DNA of 64,000 nucleotides from Pelagibius sp. Alg239-R121 (lineage in GTDB: Bacteria > Pseudomonadota > Alphaproteobacteria > Kiloniellales > Kiloniellaceae): assembly GCF_947331435.1 (NCBI RefSeq), contig NZ_CAMZOF010000009.1, positions 124,001 through 188,000 on the forward strand, read 5' to 3'. The number at the start of each line of letters is the position of its first letter. The stretch's first letter is position 1. The translations under genes were made by a program, and so were the position numbers. A model generated the notes under the pieces. The model made no database searches. It saw only the letters and a list, made by a program, of their open reading frames with translations, and was not told where the DNA came from. Below are positions 41,722 through 51,472 of the stretch, piece after piece.

Positions 41722-41802
41722 ATCTGAATGGGATCTTGTTAACTGAATCAATCAAGAACGTGATTCGGCTTCTAGCTATGTTTATTGGAGTCCAGGCCTG
41801 GG

Positions 41803-42957
41803 TTATTCGAACAGCAGGAAAGTGGAGTAAGCGACCATAACCGCCGGAACTGCGCTGTAGAAAGTCGCGACCATCGCTGCACGTGGAGCGAGCGCCAGGG
41901 CAGGGAACAGAGCGTCGCCGTCATTTGAAATGGCGTTCCCGAGCTGAGCAGAGAGGGGAACGGTTCCAGCCAGATAGAGCGTGGTCACGACGATTTGCGG
42001 CCCACAGCCGGGGAGGAAACCGACCAGAACGGCCAATAGCGGAACCAGCGGTGCCCAGGTGTGTGCGATCACAGCGAGATCCCAACCGGTGGCATGGATG
42101 CCAACCTCGTACATCAGAAAACCGACGATCACCCAAACGGTCACGAAATTGGTTGTGCCAATTACCCGCGATGTTGCCGAACCAGCCATGAGTTGGTTCT
42201 CGGCACCACGCGCAGTGAAGCTCCACATCAGGATTGAGAGAACAGCGCCGACGAGTCCGATCGTCTCAGTCGGTCGATAGGCCTGAAATGCCCCGAAAAG
42301 TGGGTCCACGTCGATCTGGAGCAACTGCAGAATTCCCAAAGCAAGTCCAGGCAGGACGATCGCGATCCAGATCAGTTCGGTTTTGCTGGGCTTTGCTGCT
42401 GATGTGGCTGGGCAGGAAGAGGCTCCCTGAGGTCGCCGGGGGCGCAAAAAGTCCACGCCGTGAAGGCGGTCGACCGCATAACCCGAAAGGGTTCCTACAA
42501 TGCCACCCAGGGCAAAGATCGCTACACCGTCGAGTGGTGCTTGGGCAAGCAGAAGGAATGCCGCATCGCCCATAGTTGCTGTCAGGACCGAAACCAGCGC
42601 ACCAAATGATAGCCGCCCGTTTACAAACTGGGTCACGACCATTACCGCACCGCCGCATCCGGGCAGGGCGCCTAGAGCTGCGGCGACCGGAACATGCCAG
42701 GCCTTGTGGCGCTCAAGAAGTTCGTCCGTACCGACCTTCAGGCGGCTCTCGATCACTGCAAAGAGAGCCAGGGTCGTGGCAACAAACACACTGACCTGCA
42801 AGTAGGCATCTGCCATGGCGGGAATGACCACGTCCGGCAATGTGGCCATGGCGACGAAAACAAGGCCCGCCAACACAAAACTGCCGGCGGTCTGAAACCA
42901 GCCCGACTGCTTAAAGTAACTCGCATAGGCTTTGGTTGAGGCGACGAGGACGGTCAT
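41803..42957 (-). CDS. Putative manganese transporter family membrane protein
   Basis: The 384-residue protein has about 10-11 membrane segments. The conserved blocks are ALGALPGCGGAVMVVTQFVNGRLSFGALVSVLTATMGDAAFLLLAQAP near residue 95-140 and a second, related GFLPGCGPQIVVTTLYLAGTVPLSAQLGNAISNDGDALFPALALAPRAA near 310-360, showing an internal duplication with a PGCG motif in each half. This matches the family named putative manganese transporter in databases. Direction and metal are not proven. A TTGCA-x2-TGCAA dyad lies 51 bp upstream. Confidence 0.8.
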   Translation of the reverse strand: MTVLVASTKAYASYFKQSGWFQTAGSFVLAGLVFVAMATLPDVVIPAMADAYLQVSVFVATTLALFAVIESRLKVGTDELLERHKAWHVPVAAALGALPGCGGAVMVVTQFVNGRLSFGALVSVLTATMGDAAFLLLAQAPLDGVAIFALGGIVGTLSGYAVDRLHGVDFLRPRRPQGASSCPATSAAKPSKTELIWIAIVLPGLALGILQLLQIDVDPLFGAFQAYRPTETIGLVGAVLSILMWSFTARGAENQLMAGSATSRVIGTTNFVTVWVIVGFLMYEVGIHATGWDLAVIAHTWAPLVPLLAVLVGFLPGCGPQIVVTTLYLAGTVPLSAQLGNAISNDGDALFPALALAPRAAMVATFYSAVPAVMVAYSTFLLFE

Positions 42958-43380
42958 AGCAAAAACTCAATCTGAAACACGACTTGATCAGATATGAGGT
43001 GTAGTTGTTGCAAATGCAAATTAAAATTATTCTAAATTATGAGCTTTTGAAAATTGACAAAGGCAAGGAAGCAGGAGGTGTCGACGTGAAGCCGCTCTGA
43101 GCGAGCATCAGCAATGCGTTGCCGAAATAAACGCCCATACACCCGCACCCGCCAGAGTAGTGCTATTGTGTTTTGCATATGTTTGTTTGAAATCAGCCGA
43201 TTATGGAGTTTTTTTTGATCTAAATCTTGGTTTGGCTGAAAACCGCATAGTTGTATATAAAAGTAATGATGGTACAAAAAATCATGAATTTCTCTCTATG
43301 GTACAGAGATTAAAGAATTTTTTATAAATTTACTTCAATGTTTTAGTTAATTTTCCATATCATATCGCTGTGGTTGAACT
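42958..43380. other. AT-rich spacer upstream of the manganese-transporter-family gene
   Basis: 423 bp without a supported gene; the second half (43200-43360) is strongly AT-rich. It contains the dyad at 43008-43019. It separates the transporter gene from a divergent PAS_5 gene and may serve both. Confidence 0.45.
43008..43019. promoter_or_regulatory. TTGCA-AA-TGCAA dyad, candidate metalloregulator site
   Basis: The two 5-bp arms are perfectly complementary around two A. Position (about 51 bp upstream of the start codon) fits an operator. Alphaproteobacterial Mur/Fur or MntR proteins bind AT-rich dyads of this type; which one, if any, is unknown. Confidence 0.35.
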
Positions 43381-43854
43381 GTGATCCCAAATAAATCCAC
43401 CGAAAGACGACTGGTTCTGCGTGTTCTCGAGTATTGGCAGGCACTGCGTGGTGACCGCGATTTTCCTGCGGCGGCTGCGTTCGACGACCGCGTACTTGGA
43501 GATGATTGGGCTTGGTCTTTAGTTATCGGGCTAGGTGCTGGACCGGACAATGCAGAATTCAAGCATGTTGGCGATAACCTCAGGACCCCGGATTGGTCAG
43601 CTGGGGCAGACTTGCTGGTGAAAGATTGTCCCAGACCGTCGCTCTTGGGGGCAGCTGTTGAGTATATGCCCCGTGTATTGGATCGGCAGGTTCCAATCTC
43701 GATCGGCAGCGAATTGAACGTTGCGGGTACGATGATCCTCTATCGGAGCATTCTGTTGCCGCTTTCGAACGACGGCACTGTAATCGATGGACTGTTGGGC
43801 GCTGCGAACTTCCGTCCGATTGGTACCAATGAAGGTGCTGATACTGAAAGTTAG
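43381..43854 (+). CDS. PAS_5-type domain protein
   Basis: The 157-residue protein begins at a GTG and has the pattern LRVLEYWQALRGDRDFPAAAAFDDRVLGDDWAWSLVIGL, followed by a single PAS-like barrel ending YRSILLPLSNDGTVIDGLLGAANFR. This matches the PAS_5 family, common in alphaproteobacteria and without known enzymatic output. It is probably a small sensor or a two-component accessory. It lies 51 bp upstream of a small membrane-anchored protein. Confidence 0.82.
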   Translation: MIPNKSTERRLVLRVLEYWQALRGDRDFPAAAAFDDRVLGDDWAWSLVIGLGAGPDNAEFKHVGDNLRTPDWSAGADLLVKDCPRPSLLGAAVEYMPRVLDRQVPISIGSELNVAGTMILYRSILLPLSNDGTVIDGLLGAANFRPIGTNEGADTES

Positions 43855-43905
43855 ATTGGCTGCAGCCGGCCGATATGCCGGGACGGTCAGACGCCGAGGA
43901 ACGTC

Positions 43906-44319
43906 ATGTTAGTTGCGTATGAAATTCAAAGCTATCAGGCAGGGAACTGGAAAATCGAAGCCATTTTCGATGACCGGCAACTCGCCCTTATTGACGCTGA
44001 GCGCCTGGGAAATTCCGGACGTCATTCGGCCGTTAGAGTGGTCGAGGAGAGCCATGACGATGTTACCGGCAAAACCGCCAACAAGACCATCTTCTCCTCC
44101 AACAAGATTGACGAACACAATAAAAAGGCGACGGACCTGCAAGCTGAAGTCCGGCGAGAGGTCGGCGCAGCCAAAGCCAAACGTGCTGAGCCGGTTAGGC
44201 CCAAGTCCAAGAAAGCACCGCCGAAAAAAAAGGGACCAAGCGTTATTTGGCTCGGCTTGCTGTTGGTGGTTATTCTTGGCGGAGGTATCGGCGCCATGAT
44301 GACGCTGCATCAGATGTAG
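43906..44319 (+). CDS. Hypothetical C-terminally anchored basic protein
   Basis: The 137-residue protein has a beta-rich N-terminus (YEIQSYQAGNWKIEAIFDDRQLALIDAERL), a Lys-rich charged middle with KSKKAPPKKKGP, and one C-terminal membrane segment (SVIWLGLLLVVILGGGIGAMM). The topology suggests a cytosolic domain tethered to the inner membrane. Similar proteins with a leading YEVQxxxxGxW pattern are uncharacterised. It follows the PAS_5 gene by 51 bp and ends before a terminator. Confidence 0.72.
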   Translation: MLVAYEIQSYQAGNWKIEAIFDDRQLALIDAERLGNSGRHSAVRVVEESHDDVTGKTANKTIFSSNKIDEHNKKATDLQAEVRREVGAAKAKRAEPVRPKSKKAPPKKKGPSVIWLGLLLVVILGGGIGAMMTLHQM

Positions 44320-44366
44320 GGCGTTTTTTCACGACAAAGCGGATTGTTTTTCGATTTGCTGGAACG

Positions 44367-44402
44367 GAAAAGGGGGTTCTCGCGTCAGAAACCCCTTTGT
44401 CA
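44367..44402. terminator. Rho-independent terminator, possibly bidirectional
   Basis: AAAAGGGG (44368-44375) pairs with CCCCTTTG (near 44392-44399) around an imperfect inner stem; the T-run on one side and A-run on the other allow use from both strands. It lies between the convergent hypothetical gene and grxD. Confidence 0.7.
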
Positions 44403-44439
44403 TTTTCGGCGACCATTCAGTCGACCGTTCGTGCGGACG

Positions 44440-44778
44440 TCAGGCAGCCGTCTGAGTCTCGACGCCGGCGCTCGAGAGGTGCTCCTGCAGTTCGCCAGAC
44501 TGGAACATCTCGCGGATGATGTCGCAGCCACCGACGAACTCGCCCTTAACGTAAAGCTGGGGAACCGTTGGCCAGTTGCTGAAATCCTTAATGCCCTGGC
44601 GCAGGCCGGGGTCTTGAAGGACGTCGATGCCTTTGAACTTCACACCGAGGTGCGATAGCACCTGAACGACAGTGGCGGAAAAACCGCACTGCGGGAAAAC
44701 GGGTGTGCCCTTCATGAAGAGAACGACGTCGTTATCCGAGATATCCTGCTTGATGCGCTCTGCAACGGGGTTGTCCAT
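44440..44778 (-). CDS. grxD: Monothiol glutaredoxin (Grx4/GrxD type)
   Basis: The 112-residue protein has the CGFS active site (KGTPVFPQCGFSATVVQVLSHLG) and the glutathione-binding block NWPTVPQLYVKGEFVGGCDIIREMFQSGEL. CGFS glutaredoxins carry [2Fe-2S] clusters with BolA proteins. The bolA gene lies 113 bp upstream on the same strand, which supports that partnership and is the usual alphaproteobacterial arrangement. Confidence 0.97.
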   Translation of the reverse strand: MDNPVAERIKQDISDNDVVLFMKGTPVFPQCGFSATVVQVLSHLGVKFKGIDVLQDPGLRQGIKDFSNWPTVPQLYVKGEFVGGCDIIREMFQSGELQEHLSSAGVETQTAA

Positions 44779-44891
44779 TATACTCTTTCCTCTGAGCTGG
44801 GTCGCGTGACCTTGATGTCTGCGACCTAAAGTTCCAGCGACCGGTGCCTTCGCCCTTGGCGTGCCCGATCGCGACTGATTGACTTAAAGGT

Positions 44892-45131
44892 TCAATTATC
44901 CGCCGGAGTCGAGGTTTGCAAGGCCAGTGCGTGCAACTCGTTGCCCATACGTCCCTGAAGTGCCTGGTAAACCATCTGGTGTTGCTGAACTCTGGACTTG
45001 CCCTTGAATTCGGCTGAAACCACATAGGCGGCGTAATGATCACCGTCGCCCCGAAGATCTTCGATCCTGACTTCGGCGTCGGAAATAGCCTCTTTTATCA
45101 GTCCTTCGATCTCGCCCGGGTTCATTGGCAT
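44892..45131 (-). CDS. BolA-family protein
   Basis: The 79-residue protein MPMNPGEIEGLIKEAISDAEVRIEDLRGDGDHYAAYVVSAEFKGKSRVQQHQMVYQALQGRMGNELHALALQT has the BolA fold with the conserved FKGKSRVQQHQMVYQAL helix and HALALQT strand. BolA proteins form cluster-binding heterodimers with monothiol glutaredoxins. It sits between purL and grxD on the same strand. Confidence 0.96.
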   Translation of the reverse strand: MPMNPGEIEGLIKEAISDAEVRIEDLRGDGDHYAAYVVSAEFKGKSRVQQHQMVYQALQGRMGNELHALALQTSTPADN

Positions 45132-45209
45132 GGTGGTTATCCTCGTCTTGTCTCTTCTCGGGGCATCGCGTCCCCTGCGCGGTATTAAGATCCTGCTCTC
45201 AAGAGCGTG

Positions 45210-47408
45210 CTAATTCACTGTACCTGCCATGTAACCTGGGAGCCAGCCCTCATGCGCGCCCGACAATTCGCTCAGGGATATGGGGGTGCCACCCGGCAAG
45301 GTCAACGTTTCTCCGGTAGTACGACCGATAATAGCAGCGCTGACGCCGGCGTTCCGTGCCGCATCGATCAGCGTGGATGCTGATGTGGTGGCGATCAGGT
45401 AGCGGGCTTGATCCTCGCCGAACAGCCAGGCAGGCAGCGGCAGGTCGCTGTCCGCAGGTTCGTCGATTGTTGCGCCGATGCCACTTGCGAGTGCCATTTC
45501 AGCCAGGGTGACGGCAAGTCCGCCATCAGAAAGATCATGACAAACAGTAACTTGCCCGGAAACAATCAGGCTTCGAACGAAATCGCCGTTGCGCTTCTCC
45601 TGCTCAAGATCAACGGCGGGAGGTGCGCCGTCCGACCGGCTTTCAATCTCAGAAAGATACGTCGTCGCACCAAGGTGCCCGGTGGTATTACCGATCAGGA
45701 TGATATCTGCGTCTTCCTCAGTAAAGCCAATGCCTGCTGTCATGCCAGCATCCTCGATCACGCCGACACCGCCGATTGCTGGGGTTGGCAGAATCGCGGC
45801 GCCATTGGTCTCGTTGTAGAGCGACACATTTCCGGAGACGACTGGGAAGGCCAACGCGTCGCAGGCGGCCCGCATTCCTTCAATACAGCCGACGAATTGA
45901 CCCATGATCTCGGGTTTTTCTGGATTTCCGAAGTTCATATTATCGGTGATTGCCAGAGGTGTAGCGCCGACGGCTGTGAGATTACGCCATGACTCTGCGA
46001 CAGCCTGGGCGCCGCCTCGGGCCGGATCGGCTAAACAGTAACGCGGCGTGCAGTCGGTTGACATTGCCAGGGCACGCTGAGTTCCGTGAACCCGGACGAC
46101 GGCGGCATCGCCGCCGGGGCGGCCCTGGGTGTCGGCCATGACCATGTGATCGTACTGCTCCCAGATCCAGCGGCGGGAACAGAGGTTCGGTGAGCCCATC
46201 AACTGCAGTAATACCGCACCCATGTCGCCGGGGACGGAAAGGGCCTTGGCATCGACGTCGTCGCGCGCCGGAGTCGGGATCCAGGGACGGTCGTATTCCG
46301 GTGACGCCTCGGCGAGCGGATCAATGGGAAGATCCCCGACCACGTCGCCATGCATGCGCAGCACCATTCGGCCACTCTCGGTCAGATGGCCGATGATCGC
46401 GAAGTCCAGATCCCACTTTTCCATAATGCCGCGGGCCATATCCTCCTTGCCCGGCTTGAGCACCATCAACATGCGCTCCTGGCTTTCGGACAGCATCATC
46501 TCGTAGGGAGACATGCCATCCTCGCGGCAGGGCACCTGATCGAGGTTCAGCTCAACACCCATGCCACCCTTGGACGCCATTTCGAAGGAGGAAGAGGTGA
46601 GGCCGGCGGCACCCATGTCCTGAATGCCGATGATGGCATCGGTTTCCATCAATTCGAGGCAGGCCTCGATCAACAGCTTTTCAGTGAAGGGGTCACCCAC
46701 CTGCACGGTCGGCCGCTTCTCGTCAGAATCGTCGTCGAATTCGGCCGAAGCCATGGTTGCGCCGTGAATGCCGTCGCGGCCGGTTTTGGACCCCACGTAG
46801 ACCACCGGATTGCCCACACCCGAGGCGGCGGCCTTGAAGATCCGATCGGCTGGCGCCAATCCAACCGTCATCGCGTTGACCAGAATGTTGCCGTTGTAGG
46901 AAGGATCGAAGTTGACTTCGCCGCCAACGGTGGGCACGCCGACACAGTTGCCATAGCCGCCGATACCAGCAACCACACCGGAGACCAGATGCCGGGTCTT
47001 GCCATGGTCCGGCGAACCGAAACGCAGAGCATTCAGGTTGGCGATCGGGCGGGCACCCATGGTGAAAACGTCGCGCAGGATGCCGCCGACGCCGGTGGCC
47101 GCTCCCTGATAAGGTTCGATAAAGCTGGGGTGGTTGTGGCTCTCCATCTTGAAGACGGCAGCCAGACCATCGCCGATATCGATCACACCGGCGTTCTCGC
47201 CCGGTCCCTCGATCACGTGCGGGGCATCGGTCGGCAGGGTCTTCAGCCATTTCTTGGAAGACTTGTAGGAGCAGTGCTCCGACCACATTACCGAGAAGAT
47301 GCCCAATTCGAGCAGGTTGGGTTCCCGCCCCATGATCTCGAGCACGCGCTGATACTCGGTCTCATTCAGGCCGTGTTCCGCCACTATTTGCGGGGTGATC
47401 TCGCTCAC
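45210..47408 (-). CDS. purL: Phosphoribosylformylglycinamidine synthase, large subunit
   Basis: The 732-residue protein is the small-type PurL that works with separate PurQ and PurS. Signatures include [24 protein letters not shown] near residue 35-60, [33 protein letters not shown] (ATP/FGAR site), and [16 protein letters not shown]. It catalyses the fourth step of purine synthesis. It overlaps purQ upstream by 4 bp, so the two are translationally coupled. Confidence 0.98.
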   Translation of the reverse strand: MSEITPQIVAEHGLNETEYQRVLEIMGREPNLLELGIFSVMWSEHCSYKSSKKWLKTLPTDAPHVIEGPGENAGVIDIGDGLAAVFKMESHNHPSFIEPYQGAATGVGGILRDVFTMGARPIANLNALRFGSPDHGKTRHLVSGVVAGIGGYGNCVGVPTVGGEVNFDPSYNGNILVNAMTVGLAPADRIFKAAASGVGNPVVYVGSKTGRDGIHGATMASAEFDDDSDEKRPTVQVGDPFTEKLLIEACLELMETDAIIGIQDMGAAGLTSSSFEMASKGGMGVELNLDQVPCREDGMSPYEMMLSESQERMLMVLKPGKEDMARGIMEKWDLDFAIIGHLTESGRMVLRMHGDVVGDLPIDPLAEASPEYDRPWIPTPARDDVDAKALSVPGDMGAVLLQLMGSPNLCSRRWIWEQYDHMVMADTQGRPGGDAAVVRVHGTQRALAMSTDCTPRYCLADPARGGAQAVAESWRNLTAVGATPLAITDNMNFGNPEKPEIMGQFVGCIEGMRAACDALAFPVVSGNVSLYNETNGAAILPTPAIGGVGVIEDAGMTAGIGFTEEDADIILIGNTTGHLGATTYLSEIESRSDGAPPAVDLEQEKRNGDFVRSLIVSGQVTVCHDLSDGGLAVTLAEMALASGIGATIDEPADSDLPLPAWLFGEDQARYLIATTSASTLIDAARNAGVSAAIIGRTTGETLTLPGGTPISLSELSGAHEGWLPGYMAGTVN

Positions 47409-48094
47409 GACAGGCTCTCCAGCAAGCTTTTGAACAGGCCTTCACCATCGGTGCCACCGAGCTGTGGATCGGCGAGGCGCTCAGGGTGGGGCATCAGGCC
47501 CAGGACTGTCTTGGTTTCGTTGTAGACGCCGGCAATATTGCGCGCCGAGCCGTTGGGATTGGCCGAACCCTCCATTTCACCTACCGCATCGACGTAGCGG
47601 AAGGCGATCTGGCCCCTATCTTCCAGCCGATCCAGCTCCTCATCACCGGCGAAATAGTTGCCGTCGTGATGGGCGACCGGGATCCGCACGACCTGTCCGG
47701 TCTCATAGGCCGAAGTGAAGAGGCTCTGGCTGCTTTCGACCTTCAAGTGAACGTCCCGACAGACGAACTTCAGGTCGGCATTGCGCATCAGCACGCCCGG
47801 CAACAGGCCGGTTTCAGTCAGAACCTGGAAGCCGTTACAGATCCCCAGGACCGGAACACCGGCGGAGGCACGGCTGGCGATTTCGCGCATCACATTGGAT
47901 TTCGCTGCCATAGCGCCGCTGCGCAGGTAATCCCCGTAGGAGAAGCCGCCCGGCAGGACGATCAGATCAACGTTTTCGAAGCTGCTTTCCTTATGCCAGA
48001 CCATCACCGGTTCGACACCGCTGACCTGGCGTAACGTCACCTGGACGTCGCGGTCGCAGTTTGATCCGGGGAAAACAATAACCGCGGCTTTCAT
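47405..48094 (-). CDS. purQ: Phosphoribosylformylglycinamidine synthase, glutaminase subunit
   Basis: The 229-residue class I glutaminase has the nucleophile Cys in [16 protein letters not shown] (about residue 86) and the catalytic His and Glu in LMPHPERL. It supplies ammonia to PurL. The start ATG at 48094 opens [21 protein letters not shown]. It lies 98 bp after purS and overlaps purL. Confidence 0.98.
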   Translation of the reverse strand: MKAAVIVFPGSNCDRDVQVTLRQVSGVEPVMVWHKESSFENVDLIVLPGGFSYGDYLRSGAMAAKSNVMREIASRASAGVPVLGICNGFQVLTETGLLPGVLMRNADLKFVCRDVHLKVESSQSLFTSAYETGQVVRIPVAHHDGNYFAGDEELDRLEDRGQIAFRYVDAVGEMEGSANPNGSARNIAGVYNETKTVLGLMPHPERLADPQLGGTDGEGLFKSLLESLS

Positions 48095-48192
48095 TGCGTG
48101 ATTTCCTCTCTAGGAACTTATGATCATTGAGCGCACCTTGCTGCAAGGCGCAGACCTCTAGTGGTCATTGTCCGTAAACCCGTGAGCTGAAA

Positions 48193-48435
48193 TTAGCTGT
48201 CGAGCTCGATCGTGTAGTTTTCGATCACGGTGTTGGCGAGCAGCTTTTCGCACATGGCGGCGACATTGCTGCGGGCGGCTTCTGGATCGGACTCACTCAG
48301 GTCAAGCTCGATCAGCTTGCCCTGGCGCACTTGATCGACGCCCTGAAAATCGAGTGCGGAGAGGGCATGCTCAATGGCTTTACCCTGTGGATCGAGGACC
48401 CCGTTTTTGAGGGTGACGTAAACGCGAGCTTTCAC
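48193..48435 (-). CDS. purS: Phosphoribosylformylglycinamidine synthase, PurS subunit
   Basis: A GTG at 48435 with GGAG upstream gives 80 residues: MKARVYVTLKNGVLDPQGKAIEHALSALDFQGVDQVRQGKLIELDL, a standard PurS. It bridges PurQ and PurL in the complex. A longer frame to 48504 is possible but the extension is not family-like. First gene of purS-purQ-purL. Confidence 0.96.
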   Translation of the reverse strand: MKARVYVTLKNGVLDPQGKAIEHALSALDFQGVDQVRQGKLIELDLSESDPEAARSNVAAMCEKLLANTVIENYTIELDS

Positions 48436-48694
48436 GCGGGACTCCGTGGAAGAATGTGGCTGTGGAGGCGCGCGAAATCTAGCGATCCGGCCCGGCTCTG
48501 ACAAGGAGACATGCGGGCTTTTGAGAAGAATGTGCCACTGTCATGCCGCTTTCATCGAAGTCGGCTAAAATCCTTTACTTCTGTGTCAATTTATCGCCGT
48601 CTATTGCACCTCGACAGGACGTCGGTTTATGAGCTTGGGTACGACAAAGAGACTTTTGAACGTGTGTTTGACGTAGCAGCGGCGGAGTAAAGCG

Positions 48695-49300
48695 ATGAAA
48701 CGGCACGGACTCACTCTATCGCTCGCATATGTACTTATTGCGATGGTCAGTGTCGGGACCTGGGCACAGCAGGCAAGCGATGGCGCGGCAAAGTTCGTTC
48801 AGGATATGGGCGATCAGGTGGTGTCTATCGTCGCGGCTGGCGACATGACTGTGGATTCCCGCAAAGAAGCACTGGATTCGGTTTTGCGCGATGGCGTGGG
48901 GATCGATTCGATCAGTGCTTACGTGGTGGCTGGCGAATGGTCTAAGGCCAGTGATGACGAACGGGCGCGCTTTCAGGAGGTCTTCTCGGATTATCTGGTT
49001 GCCGCCTATTTGCGCTTGGTCACGGATTCCGAGCCTAAAAGCTTTTCGGTCACCTCCGCCAAGGACCGGGGCGAGGGAACGAGCATGGTTGCAACCTATA
49101 TCGAGAATGCCACAGGCGAGCCGCTCAATCTCTTCTGGGTTATCTCCAATGACACCGGGAACTATAAAATTACGGATGTCATGGTGGATGGCGTTAGTCA
49201 GGCCAAAACTTACCGCGAAGAATTTGCCGGTGTTGCGGCCAGTAAGGGCGTTGACGGTTTGACGACAGCGTTAGAGCGAAAAATCAAACGAACCAAGTAA
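48695..49300 (+). CDS. MlaC/Ttg2D-family periplasmic phospholipid-binding protein
   Basis: The 201-residue protein has a signal peptide (MKRHGLTLSLAYVLIAMVSVGTWAQQ) and the MlaC pattern: AAKFVQDMGDQVVSIVAAGDMTVDSRKEALDSVLRDGVGIDSISAYVVAGEWSKASDDERARFQEVFSDYLVAAY. MlaC shuttles phospholipids between outer membrane and the MlaFEDB complex. No other mla gene is adjacent, so this is a stand-alone copy inserted between purS and the chemoreceptor gene. Confidence 0.88.
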   Translation: MKRHGLTLSLAYVLIAMVSVGTWAQQASDGAAKFVQDMGDQVVSIVAAGDMTVDSRKEALDSVLRDGVGIDSISAYVVAGEWSKASDDERARFQEVFSDYLVAAYLRLVTDSEPKSFSVTSAKDRGEGTSMVATYIENATGEPLNLFWVISNDTGNYKITDVMVDGVSQAKTYREEFAGVAASKGVDGLTTALERKIKRTK

Positions 49301-49338
49301 CTCGCTCTAATAGCAGAAAAAAGCAATAAAATCTGGCG

Positions 49339-50496
49339 TCACCCTACCAACTGGCGTTTGGCGACTTCAAGCTTGCCCAGAACGTTCTCAGTGAGTTTGA
49401 TATTGGTTCCCGAGCCTTTAACCGCGGCCTCGGCATCCTGCTTCATCTGATCGAGGCGATCCGCAACAGAACTGAACCGCTCGGCCTGTGCACCGGCCTG
49501 GCTCGCTGTCTGTTTGGCCACGTCGACGGCTTCATCTATGGCTTCTGCGATCTTGCCGGTCTGAGTCTGGCCCTGGGCACTGGCGTCAGATGACCGCTTG
49601 AGGTTTTTGGACAGCTGTTCAAGACGCCGGAGAACTTCATCGATACTGCTGGTCAGGTTAGCCAGAACTCCGTTGATCTGGTCGGCCGATTGTCCGGCGT
49701 TGGTGGCGAGCGTTTTGACTTCCGCCGCGACCACAGCAAAGCCTTTCCCCGCTTCGCCGGCCCGCGAGGCCTCAATCGTCGCATTGAGCGCCAGCAGATT
49801 GGTCTGTTTCGCGATAGCGCCGATACCTGTGGAGATATCGGTAATCTGAACGAAATCATCCTGCAGTTTGTTGATTGCTGAAACCACGTCGCCGGACAGA
49901 GTGACGCCTTCCTCGGCGTTTGAGGCGATAGACTTGGCGTGAGAAACCACCTCACCGGCATCGCGATGGGCAGCCAAAAGGCAGGTATCGATCGCCGTTG
50001 CGAGCTCCTGAATGGCATCGACTTCGGTTTTTACGTCCTGCGAGGCGGTAATCAAATCGGAAATAAAGCCAATTCTAGCTTTCGAAGTTGTGTTTACCTT
50101 GACCGCATTGCCTCGAATAGTTCCAACGATTTCGTGGGCTTCGTCCAGGAGAGCTGGGTCAGGCCGGTTGCACGGCGCTACCTCTGTTTCGTTGACTGCC
50201 ACGGACTGATCGATCGAAGACGGTGCTTGAACAGCGCTTTGGTCTTTGGTGTCTGAGGTCTCCGTAGATATCGCCTTGTCAGCAGACCGTTTTGCCTGAA
50301 CGGCTCCTGCGGTGGCGACGATATAGGGAACCACAAAGGTCAGTGCGGCCTTTCCCAAATCGATACCGGCACCTGACAGGATTGCGTCCCCCTGATTGAT
50401 AGCGGTAAGGATTGGACCCACAACGAGCGCCGTAAGGAGGGAGCGAACGGGGGTTCCGTCAGAAACGGCGAGGCGAAAAATCGAATTCTGAGACAT
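49339..50496 (-). CDS. Methyl-accepting chemotaxis-type receptor with an NrtS-like membrane domain
   Basis: From the ATG at 50496 the protein has 385 residues. Residues about 12-70 ([54 protein letters not shown]) match the short two-helix NrtS nitrate/nitrite transporter family, including NQGD and the VPYxVATxGAVxAKR end. The rest is a cytoplasmic MCP signalling domain with the hairpin tip [34 protein letters not shown] (about 228-260) and no HAMP or periplasmic sensor. Fusion of NrtS to an MCP suggests nitrate/nitrite sensing. No che genes are nearby. An alternative TTG start lies at 50520. Confidence 0.85.
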   Translation of the reverse strand: MSQNSIFRLAVSDGTPVRSLLTALVVGPILTAINQGDAILSGAGIDLGKAALTFVVPYIVATAGAVQAKRSADKAISTETSDTKDQSAVQAPSSIDQSVAVNETEVAPCNRPDPALLDEAHEIVGTIRGNAVKVNTTSKARIGFISDLITASQDVKTEVDAIQELATAIDTCLLAAHRDAGEVVSHAKSIASNAEEGVTLSGDVVSAINKLQDDFVQITDISTGIGAIAKQTNLLALNATIEASRAGEAGKGFAVVAAEVKTLATNAGQSADQINGVLANLTSSIDEVLRRLEQLSKNLKRSSDASAQGQTQTGKIAEAIDEAVDVAKQTASQAGAQAERFSSVADRLDQMKQDAEAAVKGSGTNIKLTENVLGKLEVAKRQLVG

Positions 50497-50693
50497 CGGA
50501 TTTCTTTGACCAATCAGCAAATTCTGCCGGCGTGCCGCAATCGGTCCAACAGCGGCTCGCGGACCTTTGAGAACCTAGTATGATCTGCCTTAAGCTAGGG
50601 TAAATTCCGGCTTAACCACATCTGGATTTCGTTAGCTCTCTTGATTTTGTCAAATCACGAGAGCTTGCTTTTCGAATTCAAAATAAAGGGGGC

Positions 50694-51455
50694 CTAGGAA
50701 GTAGGGGAGCCGCCTGCGTCTGGATCACAGATTTCCAGGTAACGTGCGATGGCGCCTTCCATACCGTAGATCAGGGCATCCGCCGTCAAGCAGTGGCCAA
50801 TGGAGACTTCCAGGAGATTCGGAACGGCCGCTACCAGAGGCTGAAGATTGTCGAGTGTGAGGTCGTGGCCGGCATTTACGCCAATCCCTGCAGCTTCTGC
50901 CGCACGCCCGGTTGCAGCGACATGGTCTAGTTCCCTGGATTGAACATCAGGCGTCAAAGCCCCGCCATAAGGACCGGTGTAGATTTCGATGCGATCGGCG
51001 CCGACCTCCTGCGCCAGGTTCGCCGTGCCCGGCTCTGGATTAACAAAGACGGAAACTCTCATGCCGCCTGCCTTGATCCGCGCGATAATGTCGGTAAGAA
51101 ATTCACGATGGTGGGCAATATCCCATCCATGATCCGACGTGGCCTGACGAATATCGTCGGGAACCAGGGTGACTTGATCGGGCTTGACCCGCTCGACGAG
51201 TTCGACAAAGCGGGCGTCGGGATTGCCTTCAACGTTGAACTCCCGATCCGGAAACTCAGTTTCGATCATCTCGGCGATTTCAGGGACGTCCGACAGCCGG
51301 ATATGGCGCTCGTCGGGCCGTGGATGCACGGTGATCCCCGCCGCACCTGCCGAAAGCGCGAGGCGTGAGAGCGCAATGACGGACGGCCACGGCAGATTGC
51401 GCCGGTTGCGCAACTCGGCGATCGCATTGACATTTGCGGAGAGGCAAACAGTCAT
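50694..51455 (-). CDS. pdxJ: Pyridoxine 5'-phosphate synthase
   Basis: The ATG at 51455 opens MTVCLSANVNAIAELRNRRNLPWPSVIALSRLALSAGAAGITVHPRPDERHI, a near-canonical PdxJ, 253 residues. Downstream VTLVPDDIRQATSDHGWDI and IGVNAGHDLTLDNLQPLV complete the family blocks. It joins 3-amino-1-hydroxyacetone phosphate and deoxyxylulose phosphate to make pyridoxine phosphate. It lies 17 bp after purC, so both are likely one transcript. The family usually starts with LGVNIDH; here LSANVNA is a mild deviation in the first strand. Confidence 0.95.
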   Translation of the reverse strand: MTVCLSANVNAIAELRNRRNLPWPSVIALSRLALSAGAAGITVHPRPDERHIRLSDVPEIAEMIETEFPDREFNVEGNPDARFVELVERVKPDQVTLVPDDIRQATSDHGWDIAHHREFLTDIIARIKAGGMRVSVFVNPEPGTANLAQEVGADRIEIYTGPYGGALTPDVQSRELDHVAATGRAAEAAGIGVNAGHDLTLDNLQPLVAAVPNLLEVSIGHCLTADALIYGMEGAIARYLEICDPDAGGSPTS

Positions 51456-51472
51456 AGAGGCGTCCGGGCGCG

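Noticed and set aside
42958-43380. Possible manganese riboswitch before the transporter gene
   Set aside because: No conserved stems could be recognised by eye; only the short dyad is reported.
46350-47525. 391-codon plus-strand frame across purL and purQ
   Set aside because: Antisense shadow of two unmistakable purine genes.
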